A stretch of 64,000 bases of DNA from Brachypterus glaber (taxonomy: Eukaryota; Arthropoda; Insecta; Coleoptera; Kateretidae): assembly GCA_958510825.1 (NCBI GenBank), contig OY294050.1:8595340-8659339 (forward strand). Direction: 5' to 3'. Made by a program: the position numbers and the translations under genes. The notes below the pieces were generated by a model. The model did no database searches, had not been told where the DNA came from, and saw only the letters and a program-made list of their open reading frames with translations. Position 1 is the first letter of the stretch. Each line of letters opens with the position of its first letter. Below are positions 35,601 to 46,268 of the stretch, piece by piece.

Positions 35601-37613
35601 CAGTTTTAAGGCGAAAATTCCTATGGTATAGGTGGCGCCACATGTTATTTCATACCACTAACAAAACTTATTAAATGGATAAAGTCGCTTTCTTGAAATA
35701 CTGTCGTTATAACTTACTAGTTAGCTAATTTGATACACATTATTGGATTGGTATGGATGAAGATATCTGAAGGCTTCCGGTTTCTTCACTTCCGGTTTCT
35801 TCACTTCCGGTGTCCTCAAATTGTTGAAAATGGATTTATGTGGGGGTGATTTTTTCGTTATTTTTTTGATATCTTTTCGCGTTTACAAGATACAAGCAAA
35901 AATGTGTGTGTGTTTAAAACCATTGATCCATTGTAGAACCAGGTTCATTCTTATAAAAACCTGATTCATTGGTAAGAAATTTCGTTCAAAATCTTATAAA
36001 AACTTCTTAAGATTAAACAAGAAAATTTGAATAAGAATTAAAATGAAATTTCTTTTTCAAAACTTGGTTCATTCTTATAAAAACCTGCTTTATTGGTACG
36101 AAATTTCGTGTAGGTTATATATTTTTTATTTTTAGACTGGTAAAATCAAAAGGATATATAGAATCCGATCAAATACAGCAGCAAGCAATGATACCAGCTA
36201 AAGAAGCTAAGAGATTATCCTATCAGCTATTAGAAGAAAATTATTTACAGGTATTGGGATGTCAATTTATTTTATTGTTAGTTAAACTTAAAATCGCTTT
36301 TTTTTGTAGATTCAGGATGTCAAAAAAGCGGCTTCCAATAATGGTCCGGTAAAATCCTTTACATTATTTCACATTAATTTGGAATCAAGTATAAGAATGG
36401 TGCTTGAATTGGCTTATAAAACGCTGTACAATGTAATGACAAGAAGAACGCACGAGAAAGAGACAAATAAAAGAATAATCGATAAAAAGCAAAGAGTGGA
36501 TACTATCATCATGGGGATGAGTGAAAAAGGCGCTGATGAAGAACAATTAGCAGATGTAAGACTTTTTTCTAATAGCCAAGAGTTAATTCATCAGGGGTGC
36601 TTCCATGGGGTGGTGGGTTTCGAAAATTCGAGTGGTACTGTTCAGCTTTGCTGATGGAATTATAATTTATAATATATTTTCGTGTGGTGAATATTGGCTG
36701 CATTGAATGGAAACAGGGAAACCAATCAAAAGTCATCAAATGATAAGTTTTGATAGCAAACTGCTGAACGACTAATATCTGTAATTTTTCACAATTACCA
36801 TTTGAGGTTAGAAATTCCCACAAAAAGTACAAGCAAAACTCAAAGCTGTCAAATCACTACTGAACGCTATGATCCGTTCCGATTGACAGATGTGGCTGAG
36901 TTTTGAAATGATTACTTTCGATTGATTTTTTAAAAGCGCGGGAATGTACTTTTTGTGGGTATTTCTAACCTCAAATGGTGGTTGTGCTAGCGAAACCTAT
37001 CATTTGATGACTTTTGATTGGTTTTGCTGTTTCCATTGAACGCACCCATTTGGCGATATAGTTTAGCGCACGTATTCTTTGATTGTTGATAAAAAACTCA
37101 ACTTATTTTATGCAGAAATGTGCAAAAATAGACATTTTCTGACCTTTAATTGTTTATATCTTAAAAACCACACCAAATCCACCGCAGAAAATTCATAGGT
37201 TTTTCTTCTATACACCTGTATTACCTTAAAAACTTGACAGACCCCTGGATGAGCCACTGTCCCCAACAAGGTATTTTTTGCTCATATCCCTCAACTATTA
37301 GTGATACGCTGCAACTTTGATCACTTTTCCATAAAACAGAATTTTTAAAAGGCTCATAAAAATTAAACATATGAATTGTTGTAACGTTCGCCAAATGTTT
37401 GGAACTGATGTGCTTTATTTATTTAATCTCAGTTTTGAGTAGTAGTAGTCTTTATATATTTTTTAAATATTTTTTTAGATTGCAGAAATGATAACACCGC
37501 CTGAAAAAGAAATTTTAGAAAGGATTGACGCTACACTGAAAAAATTAAACACAGTAGAGCTAGAAATAGATGAAACTATATTTTTAATACAATTATATTT
37601 AACATATAAATAA
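32638..37613 (+). CDS. POLR3C: DNA-directed RNA polymerase III subunit RPC3
   Basis: Subunit of the RPC3-RPC6-RPC7 initiation subcomplex of nuclear RNA polymerase III, which makes tRNA and 5S rRNA. Exons 32638-32784, 32840-33271, 34679-35121, 36136-36250, 36310-36555 and 37479-37613 all have GT/AG borders and join in frame to 505 residues; human RPC3 has 534, so the gene looks complete. Diagnostic stretches: the N-terminal winged-helix block LILLERFGPVIEKVGTHLF and IKEALCILIKYRLVKFEPN; then DIYWTVNFDRFHQDMRDKFI and SKAARIFRLVKSKGYIESDQ; and a C-terminal coiled coil ending VELEIDETIFLIQLYL, like the human VDETIFLLESY tail. Introns 2, 3 and 5 carry transposon sequence. Two overlapping AATAAA signals lie at 37728-37738. 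The start codon opens the family N-terminus directly. Confidence 0.96.
33745..34398. mobile_element. 654-bp TA-flanked TIR element in RPC3 intron 2
   Basis: Left end CAGAGCGTGTCAAAAGTCCG and right end ACTTTTGACACCCTGTG are imperfect mirrors, with TA at 33743-33744 and 34399-34400. The interior is partly a foldback (CCCCTTGTCCC/GGGGACA words). Non-autonomous. Confidence 0.7.
35122..36135 (+). repeat. RPC3 intron 3 with degenerate repeats
   Basis: Many diverged copies of a motif like TTTAATAAGAAAATTC..ATTAA between 35160 and 35620, plus TTCTTATAAAAACCTG repeated near 35950 and 36071. Looks like a decayed tandem repeat. Confidence 0.5.
36696..37047. mobile_element. MITE in RPC3 intron 5
   Basis: Mirrored arms: CATTGAATGGAAACAGGGAA to CAATCAAAAGTCATCAAATG on the left against CATTTGATGACTTTTGATTG to TTCCATTGAACG on the right; also GAGGTTAGAAATTCCCAC against GTGGGTATTTCTAACCTC. 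About 350 bp, no coding. Confidence 0.75.
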
Positions 37614-38089
37614 CTTATAATTTTAAAACTGTCTTTTTTTCTATTTTTTATTACTGTAATTTCCAAGACTCAATTTTTGTTGATAAATTATAACAATGGT
37701 ACATAAAATTGATTCTTTAGTTAAAATAATAAAATAAATATAGTTAGTGAACATAGAAATGTAACAGTAAAAAAATGTGCGCCAATTTAATAATTTATTT
37801 ATTAATAATTTATTTTAATTTTTCAAAATGATTTTTTTTCTGAAATACATATAACCAAACATTTCTATGTTTACTAAAATTAATGTAAATCTTTTTTTGC
37901 TATATGCGATATATATGTAACTAGGAATACTACAATAATTAATGCAATATTTAGTAGACATGATTATAATATTTAATATACTTAGTAAGTACTAAAACGA
38001 ATGAAAAAAAAAATAATATCTACAACTGCGTTTTTGTGTAACAAAATGTGTGCGGTCAATGAACAAAATTGGGAGTCCTTTCGCTTAGG
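37614..38089. other. RPC3 3' untranslated and intergenic sequence
   Basis: AT-rich, with AATAAA at 37728 and 37733. Nothing else recognised. Confidence 0.5.
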
Positions 38090-38310
38090 CCAACGAACTA
38101 ATAACTCTTCTCTCTAGAATAGGCATTTCATTTGTAAACACTGACAAAAACGTAGCCAACATATACATTTGTCTGTCTTACTCGCACAGCTTTGTTCTAA
38201 AAGAGAAAACAATAACAGTTACTGGTAATTGTTATTGTTCAGGCCTGAATATACGATACTTTATATTAAAGGTATGCGTATTCTAGAGAGAAGAGTTGTT
38301 AGTTCGTTGG
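38090..38310. mobile_element. TIR element, copy 2 (TTCTCTCTAGAAT ends)
   Basis: Ends CCAACGAACTAATAACTC and the mirror GAGTTGTTAGTTCGTTGG. Lacks an internal segment present in the copy at 24151-24400 between CTGAATATAC and GATACTTTATATTAA. Confidence 0.75.
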
Positions 38311-38835
38311 TAATAGCGCATACTATACTGCCGTTCTAAGCTGAAAGGTCCTATCTATATAGGTTTAACATACACAGATAGGACCCTTCAACTTAGGAAG
38401 GCAGTATATGCGCCCTCTAGTTACGACCTAAAATATTATGTTTAGGAAGAATGTTACTTAGTGGACTAAACATTTAATAAATAACATGGATTAGTTAGGT
38501 GGAGCTCACCATCCATGATCCCCAGGACACACTAATTTATACAAAAAAAGCAGGTATCATCGCCCCGCCCCAATGTATGACATTCCGAGGGTATATTTCT
38601 GAATATGAACTTTCAAAAATATATTTTTTAATGCATTACATTTAAGCGACGATATTTAAAATTTATATCACTAAAACATGACAATAAATAACAATAATTC
38701 AACATAAAATTGTACATAAATGGAGGTAAAGAAAACCATATTGTACTTTTAATTTCTAAATTCATTAAATGCAAATTTTGCATATATCTACACCCCAGAA
38801 AAGATGCTTTAATTAAATTTGATCGTTACTGACAA

Positions 38836-39303
38836 TAATAATAATAATAATTTATTGCTTCTTACAGCAAGGGTTTGATATAATAATAAAAAAAAGAAAA
38901 CCTAAGAAATAAATATATAACAAAGTCACAATGAGTACCTAAGTAATTATCTAATATTCAACCGCTGAAATGAAATACAAAATTTAATATATATAATACA
39001 CATACCTATGCCAACCATATTATGCATATATAATGGAACTTTAGTCATTCAAAACAAAGGCCCTTAATTTGACAAATTGGATGAGATAGTTACAAATAGA
39101 TTTGATTTTGCGTAAATCCAGGGTATCTAATAGACTCACAAGTTCATTGAAGTTTGTTAAAAAAAGTATAATATATATTATATGCTAATCTAAAAGGTCT
39201 ATACAGTGGGCACTCGAATAAAATATGCTCAAATGTTTCCAGTCTAGACAGGTTACACATTGTACATAGCTCAGAGTAGTTAATATTATACAAGGACCCT
39301 TTA
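38836..39303 (-). pseudogene. Non-LTR retrotransposon 3' end, minus strand
   Basis: Minus-strand translation gives GSLYNINYSELCTMCNLSRL followed by ETFEHILFECPLYRPF, the C-terminal CCHC-type motif of insect LINE reverse transcriptases, then after a frameshift ELVSLLDTLDLRKIKSICNY. The 3' end carries an (ATT)n tail (38831-38848 on the + strand). Truncated and frameshifted. Confidence 0.75.
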
Positions 39304-39611
39304 CTGACAATAATAATGATTATTATTATTATTGAATTTCACATGGCATTTAACGCAAAGGATCATTTAAATTTTGACTGCGGATGCTAGGTCCTTTGAG
39401 GTAGGCGCAGTTTTATGTCAGTGCCATAAAAAGGTCAAATTTAGATTTATTATACTTTTACTTGGGATATCGATATGTGAATTACTAAAAAACGATATAA
39501 TTTAAAATAAAATATTATCAATATTATTTTTAAGCGACAATGTTCGTAACTTCGGGTTTGGCCATAGACATAACTGTACTCCATAGCTGAAATAGAACGA
39601 AATGACTATGG

Positions 39612-39798
39612 TCTGTTTCATCAAGCAAGATAGTAAATTAAAAATCACACAGCAAATATTTCTACAACAGGTTCGAATAGTATATGTTTGTGTATAGAAT
39701 ATAGTTGTTTTATAAAATAAACTACGCAGTATATTCGCATCTGTTTTGAAAATATTCACTGTGCGATTTTTAATTTACTATCTTGCTTGATGAAACAG
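39612..39798. mobile_element. 187-bp foldback
   Basis: Arms of about 40 bp: TGTTTCATCAAGCAAGATAG to AATTAAAAATCACACAG, mirrored at 39759-39798 with a G for A change near the inner end. Confidence 0.75.
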
Positions 39799-40307
39799 TA
39801 TTATGCTGCTCTCGTATTCCCCTCAGATGAAGTCACGTGAGTCGCACCCGAATTGATATGATCTTCGCCTTTTACCACACTCAAATGAGTCACGCCTTGT
39901 ATTTCAGACACAGAGTATAGAATTTTAAAACCTTAAAAATTCCGTTTGATTTATTTATCCCGCGCATATCGGATGAGCGATATGCGCATTTAATTTGAGT
40001 GTGATAATGAGTGGCTGCCACAATGCATAAAACTGTGTGTGTAGTGAGTTTTGTCTGAACCAAGTTTAATGAGCTTCAAAGTAGACATGTTTTCGAGCAT
40101 CCCAATTGATTAGAAATCTAGAATGTCCTTGAAGTGCAGTTCTTTATCCACACTCGATAAAATTCAATTTACTTAGCTTTAACCAAAAAGGGGAAATTTG
40201 AATAACATTTTATTTAGGGTGTAACTTTAAACCCAACGCTTTTGGAAACAAATTTACTCATATTTTAGCATAGGTAATACTGTGCGTAAATATAATAATA
40301 GCATATA
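39799..40307. other. Intergenic sequence, nothing recognised
   Basis: No exon, RNA gene or clear element ends seen. Confidence 0.4.
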
Positions 40308-41004
40308 CCGGGTGTCCCAACTCTATTTACCCAACGATTTTCTCGAAAACTTGGGATAGGCAAATTCTGCGAAAACCATCTTAAATAAGACAACTTAAAC
40401 TATCTTTTAGCATATATTTGATACTTTCAGATGAGGGGCACAGGGGGATATTTTTTTTAATGGAAAGAGGGGTCGTGTGATACATTATTTTAAAGCTTAT
40501 TAAATTCTCCATTTAACTATATATTTTTTTAAATATTTTTTTTGGGTTTAAAATAGGGTTGAAAATGGGTATTTTTGTCAAAATTACTCTAAAAAATCAA
40601 GAATTTTTTAAAAGTTACTAATTTCATGATAAAAAACGTAAATTATACTTTTAAACTAATTTTAATTGACATAAATAAAAATTTACAAAAAAAAAACTTA
40701 AAAAGTCGCATTTTTAGCACAAAAAAATAAAGAATCAAAACCTTAAAACGATTGTTTACAAAATAAAAAAATATACAGTCCAAACGAGAAATTTATTTGC
40801 TTTAAAATGATGTATCACACGACCACCCTTTCCATTGAAAAAAACTCCCCCCTGTGCCCCCTGCCCACTCTTTGAGAGCTGAAAGTATCAAATATATGAT
40901 TAAAAATAGTTTAAGTTATCTAATTTAAGATGGTTTTCGCAGAACTTGATTATCTCTTTTAGTTTTCGAGAAAATCACTGGGTAAATAGAGTTAGGACAC
41001 CCGG
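40308..41004. mobile_element. 697-bp TA-flanked foldback element
   Basis: Starts CCGGGTGTCCCAACTCTATT and ends with the mirror AATAGAGTTAGGACACCCGG, with TA at 40306-40307 and 41005-41006. The arms extend inward through TTTTCTCGAAAACT, GCGAAAACCATCTTAAAT and CTGAAAGTATCAAAT equivalents. Tc1/mariner-type MITE with relatives in this window. Confidence 0.8.
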
Positions 41005-41250
41005 TAGAGCCCGCATTACAAGCATCTACTTTAAACTGAAAAATAGTATCATCAATTTTATCAAATAATATTTAATTTTACCTTTAATCCCATTCAAAAG
41101 AAAATAAATGACACAAGTACAGCTCTTATATATAACACCTAACATGTATTATCCTAAATTTTACTGATAAGCCTACATTGTATTAAGATACTTTCAAAAT
41201 AAATCAGAAATGATTGGGAGTTAGCAATATTATTCAATTTAAGTACTCTA

Positions 41251-41653
41251 CAAAAAAAAAAGTCAGGACTGTATTTTACCGGACTATGGTATTCCTAGGT
41301 ATTTTGGCGCCCTGAATCAGATCCCGGGGTCAGTTTTGCCCCCATCACGTCAGGAAAACGAGATTTCAAGGTCATTTGAGGTCAAAATGGTGATTTTTTG
41401 GAAGCAGCCCCACGACAATATCTCAAGCGACCTGTTAACTTCACGGGTAACTGTGTAGGTCTTGAATACTTTCTGAACGTTGAGATGTTGTCCCGGGGCC
41501 GCTCCCAAAAAATCACCATTTTGACCTCCAAATGACCTTGAAATCTCGTTTTCCTGGCGTGATGGGGAAAAACTGACCCCGGGATCTGATTCAGAGCGCC
41601 AAAATACCTAGGAATACCATGGTCCGGTCAAATAGTCCTGACTTTTTTTTTTG
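41251..41653. mobile_element. 403-bp near-perfect foldback, TA-flanked
   Basis: Arms of about 180 bp: AGTCAGGACT, TGGTATTCCTAGGTATTTTG, GATCCCGGGGTCAGTTTT, CATCACGTCAGGAAAACGAG and AAATGGTGATTTTTTGG are each mirrored in order. TA lies at both edges (41249-41250, 41654-41655). GC-richer than its surroundings. Confidence 0.85.
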
Positions 41654-41937
41654 TAAACCTGTGTAATTGATAGTTGGTGCCCAAAATCAACTCAAAAATA
41701 CATGTATCAAAAATCTTTGTCCAAATGATTAACTGATTGTTATGTGTTGTACTCATTTAAAAATATCTTAATATTCAGCATTATTTAATTATTTTAAAGT
41801 TAGAACTTTGGCCAAAATAAGATTAAATTTAACCTAACCATGCAAAATTAATTCTCAAGAAAGTTTATACAGGATGTTTCAAAAAGTACGAATTGTATGT
41901 TAACAGTGAATTTAACATAGTGACAGAAGTTATATTT

Positions 41938-42150
41938 TTTTATCCACGGCCGTGATTAATGGGCCTATTAATCACGGGTCTGTAAAAATAAACCGTTTAA
42001 AATTTAAAACGACCGTGGATAAAGTATAGAATTCTGCTAGCGTATAATAGCTATTAATCATTCGGGTGATTAGTTCACTCGCCTTTCGGCTCGTGTCCCA
42101 AAATTCACCCTCATTGATTAATAGCAATTATTATACGCTCATTGAATAAT
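41938..42150. repeat. Cluster of palindromes
   Basis: CCGTGATTAATGGGCCTATTAATCACGG is a palindrome (41951-41978), flanked by TTATCCACGGCCGT and ACCGTGGATAAA. Beside it GCGTATAATAGCTATTAATC at about 42040 is mirrored near 42115-42137. Probably decayed foldback elements. Confidence 0.55.
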
Positions 42151-44239
42151 ATACTATGTGTTGCTTGTCATGCGATTTTCTAATGTTTTTCCTACGACCT
42201 AGTTAGTAGTTAGTGTGTATTTCCCATCCGTTGCCTATAACAACAGATTGAAAGAGACATTCAGCTGATTTTACATATCTCCTGTCAGAAAATTAGTTAA
42301 ACATAACCTCAAATTGACAAACTAATTTTAACCATGCATGATTTTTCAGAATTAAAAATAAAATTTAAAATCATGCGTAAAACGGGCACTCTCGTGCACT
42401 AAAAACTAGGTTCGCGTACTCGGTGCGTAATATACTATTGGACTATAGAAAAGCGTTTGATATAGCCACTTCGAGTCAGCCAATATAATTTGTGATTTTG
42501 ACATTAAAACAATTTGCTTGAATGTTGGACATGGTCAAGGGTAGTGATGAGGTGGCTTATTGCGATTGGTTAGTGTCAAACTGAATTAAACATTATATAA
42601 GATTTTCAAAACTTCCTGTATTTTGACCTAGTTAATTTTAACATGCAACATCTAGAATCTTACTTCTAAAAATTATATAAAATTTTACTGTATAGGTATG
42701 AAATATAGGTAGTTTTTAAATATGTATATGTAATATGCATCAATAGATATATTCTTACAGCAAATCTGATACAATCTGTTCATAATCAATATCAGGAACT
42801 ATTAAAACTGGCATACCGTTGTAGTTGTAGTATTTTATTTAAAATGTCAATTAAAAATGTTTAAATATTCGTAAAGCATGAACATTTAAAACTTTTTATA
42901 AGTCGACACACTTTTGTATGTATTATACTTTTTATTTAATATTAAAGAGAATTAGCCTCATCATTTATGGGATATTTATCTTTTTTTCATATACAAGATA
43001 AAGAAGCAGTTAAATCTCTGCTTAGAGATTTAAGAATTACTCGTTTACAACAAAAAGTGGTTAATGTTTTTGATATTTAGGTTAAATTGACTATCATTTA
43101 ACGTCTTACAAATAATGATAAGAATGATAAGAATGAAAAAAATGAAAGTTTGTTTGAAATTACAACAAAAATAAATTATTTTATTTATAAGTATTAAAAT
43201 AATACTGCTTGCCGATAACATTTATGTGTCATCATTTAGTATAAAACTTTTGTTCAGCAGTATTGCTTCATTTTAGCAAAACATTTGTGGACTGATGCTG
43301 TAGTTTTCTTTTTAAGTCTTATTTTGTTTTTTCTACCATTTCCTTATCAAATTTGGATTTGTATGTCAAAATAGTGTTTTTACCTATGGTCTGCCTACCA
43401 TAAAGTAAGAACAAATGCGTATCAACGCAGAAAGATTCTGTGTGGACTTTTTAAATATAGTATTAGTACTTATTATATACTACTCAAAATGTTTTTTGCT
43501 TTATTTAGTTCAGTTTAAACATAACGGAACTCCCTTATAGTACGTTTTTTTTTGTATATTTTGTATATATAAGATTTTGTTCAGTTAAGCCTAAAACTTT
43601 TAAAGTCAAATCTCTTCTGGTCAAAAATTTCATCAAAATACATAAGTATATAGAAACTTTTTAATAAATTACCAATATTTAAAGCCAGGGCGCTGTCATA
43701 TGGGGCATTGGTATATTAGTATACCTTTTAGGGATTTACATGTAATTAAGTCAAAATATCTATACCTTTTAGGTATTTGGATGCCCGTGGCCCTTTGGAA
43801 GGAATTTCCCCCTCGAGTACGTGATAAAAAGTCCAAATGACCACCCCTGAGCCTGGCAACTAGATCTATCTACTCTATGGGTTTTTTTAAACGCGGGGCC
43901 CCGGTCCTCAGTACTATCAGTTTTTCTTTTACTTCATTTCTGTCTTAGCTACCATGACTTAATAAAATTTTAGCTACTATAGTTACTCAAGCTGCTAATG
44001 TTTTCGCTGGTGCATAAATAACGATTGAAATAAATTTAAAATATACATATATACAGACACGACGAATTTATTATCGAGTATAGTAACGCAATAGCATATA
44101 CGAACTTGATTAAGCGACTGTGATTTCTTGTTACAGTCGGTCAAATAAGAACGTGTCACCTATAAGTGTAGTCGGTAAGAGAGAGAGCCCTCCTTTTTTT
44201 TTGAGGATATGGTTTACTTCCTGACGAACAATGCTTTGT
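42151..44239. other. Intergenic AT-rich sequence
   Basis: No exon, RNA gene or clear element ends recognised. Confidence 0.4.
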
Positions 44240-44850
44240 ACATAGAAACTCATTCTGAACCTTATTTTTGGTGAACCGAAACGCTTTAAAACATGAGTGC
44301 TGGATACCCGTCACGGTTCGAGGCTGTCTTCCTCTATTGGATTCCAAAAGGTCCGAAAATGACGGTTACAGCGACTGCGAAGTATATGAGCAAGTCGAGC
44401 AATTGAAATGATACTCGAAAACGAAAAATATTGACGACTTACTAGATCGTGGCTCAACAGGAAAAGTGTCGGCTAAGCAAGTAAAATTATTTTAAACATG
44501 TTTTTCAGAATCCTGATGCAAAAAGGTTTGGATATTTCGCATGAACAATTCCTTTCCCATCTCCGGGCTTACGATTTAAAGTGGCAAAGTGCAATAAGAA
44601 ACCCTTTGAGAGTAAAAATCAGAGAAAAACGACTTGCGTGGGCCAAGGAAAACATCGATCGAGATTGGCCGTCCCAGTCGCCTGACGCAAACCCCATCAA
44701 GCACAAGCTTCGTGGGAAAAAAGGTATACACATTAAAGCAGCTGTCGCGAGACAATTTGGAGGTCTTTGCCGTAGAAATATGTGGAAAAACTAGTCAAGT
44801 TCCTAAGTTATTTGCATTGATCTACCATTCATTGACTGTAAATGAATGTA
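44240..44850 (+). pseudogene. Tc1-like transposase with catalytic core deleted
   Basis: Plus-strand frame holds RNPLRVKIREKRLAWAKENI directly followed by DRDWPSQSPDANPIKH. In Tc1 transposases these blocks are separated by about 100 residues carrying the first catalytic Asp. After a frameshift comes WRSLP, a stop codon, then KYVEKLVKFL, matching the family tail. Internal deletion, frameshifts and a stop make it inactive. Confidence 0.75.
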
Positions 44851-45077
44851 AAAAAAATAGTATAAATAAATTCTTAAATAAGCAATGCGTGACACACTCT
44901 TACTTGACAGACTGTATTTGACCAATCTACACTTATTACTACTATGTACCGATGTACTGAAGTCATCGCCGACAAGTTAATATTTTTGACCATGTTTTTT
45001 CACATTCCTCGGAGTCTAAGTCAGTAAAAAAATTGCGTCCGTCTGTTTGTAAACTTGTTAACATAATTTCTAGAAAA

Positions 45078-45102
45078 TATATATATATATATATATATAT
45101 CA
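45078..45102. repeat. (AT)n microsatellite
   Basis: About 12 uninterrupted AT units. Confidence 0.9.
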
Positions 45103-45799
45103 GCTTTCCAAGAGCTTATAAAAATTTTAGGTCAAACGATTAGGGTTAAGGGAGTAAGAATGGGGTAAAGCTCCCATTTTTAGTGTTTTTTTTTATTATA
45201 ATTAATGTATATTGGATTTTATTAAAATAGCGCTTAAATAAAAGATAATTTTAAACTGCTCAAAAAACGTTTTGAAAAATGGTTCCTAAACTATATACTT
45301 TTCAAGATATTGTCGTTTAAAGCAGCAAAATATGTTTTTTTTTTAGTGTACCTCACTTATTAATTATCCAATTTCAAAAAATGAAAAGCTTTTTAAGCTC
45401 TATAAAAAATGTTATTTAAAGTTTTTTGCTAGAATATAACGTTTTGGAGCTACAGACGTTTAAACATTAATAAATTATGCAATACGCAGGTGTATTAATG
45501 GTTGCCTATTCACATAACTTTACTTTTCAAAATAGTGCCGATGTTTTGACAGGATGCTTGCAACTGTCGATCTAGTTAAATTTTAAAATTTCTTTGTTTC
45601 TGATATTGAAACTGAATGAAGATTGCATTTAAGTCACACTTGATTGGTGTTTTCCTTCGAGTTATTGCAAACAGAAATGGATACTTTACATAGGAAAAAA
45701 ATGCGATTGTTTTAAACTAGGGTTCCTGCATGATTTTTGACGTTAACGTACAATTGTGTGATGCCGCATGGCATAAAAAGTATCACTTTTGCTATCCCG

Positions 45800-46104
45800 C
45801 ACTGGCCGCACAGTGGTCTCAGAAAAAAAATTGAATTTTTTTTGTTATTTTGGCATAGTGCCATGTTTTGCACCGCTGATTACGAAAAATATAGTGAAAA
45901 ATAAAAAAAATGAGTCAATAGGGTGGTTCAAATTTTTTCAAACATGACATTTCAGCTAAATCGGACATTTTTGGAAAATTTTGAAACACGCTAATGACGC
46001 AATATTTTTTCACTATTTTTTATTTTTGTAATCAGCGGTGCAAAACATGGCACTATGCAAAAAAAGTCACTTTTTTTTCTGAGACCACCGTGCGGTGATC
46101 AGTG
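45800..46104. mobile_element. 305-bp foldback next to the bonus 3' end
   Basis: Arms of about 130 bp: CACTGGCCGCACAGTGGTCT, GGCATAGTGCCATGTTTTGC and ACCGCTGATTACGAAAAAT are mirrored at 45990-46104. A TTTATT at 46019-46024 inside it could supply the AATAAA signal of bonus. A related fragment lies near 4340-4520. Confidence 0.75.
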
Positions 46105-46268
46105 AAGCAGAATAATGCCTAAATTTTTAAGGGCAGTGGATAACTATGGCTGTTTAAGTACAATTGTACAAGCTAAACGCCAGAACGACATTCAGGCTCT
46201 CTACTTTAAACTGTTCAAAACTGTCAAAGGGAGAAATAGATTTGGTTGTTCGGCCCTTGCACAATTTG

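Noticed and set aside
44156..44347. Minus-strand 63-codon frame
   Set aside because: Antisense to the degenerate Tc1 transposase region; no similarity of its own.
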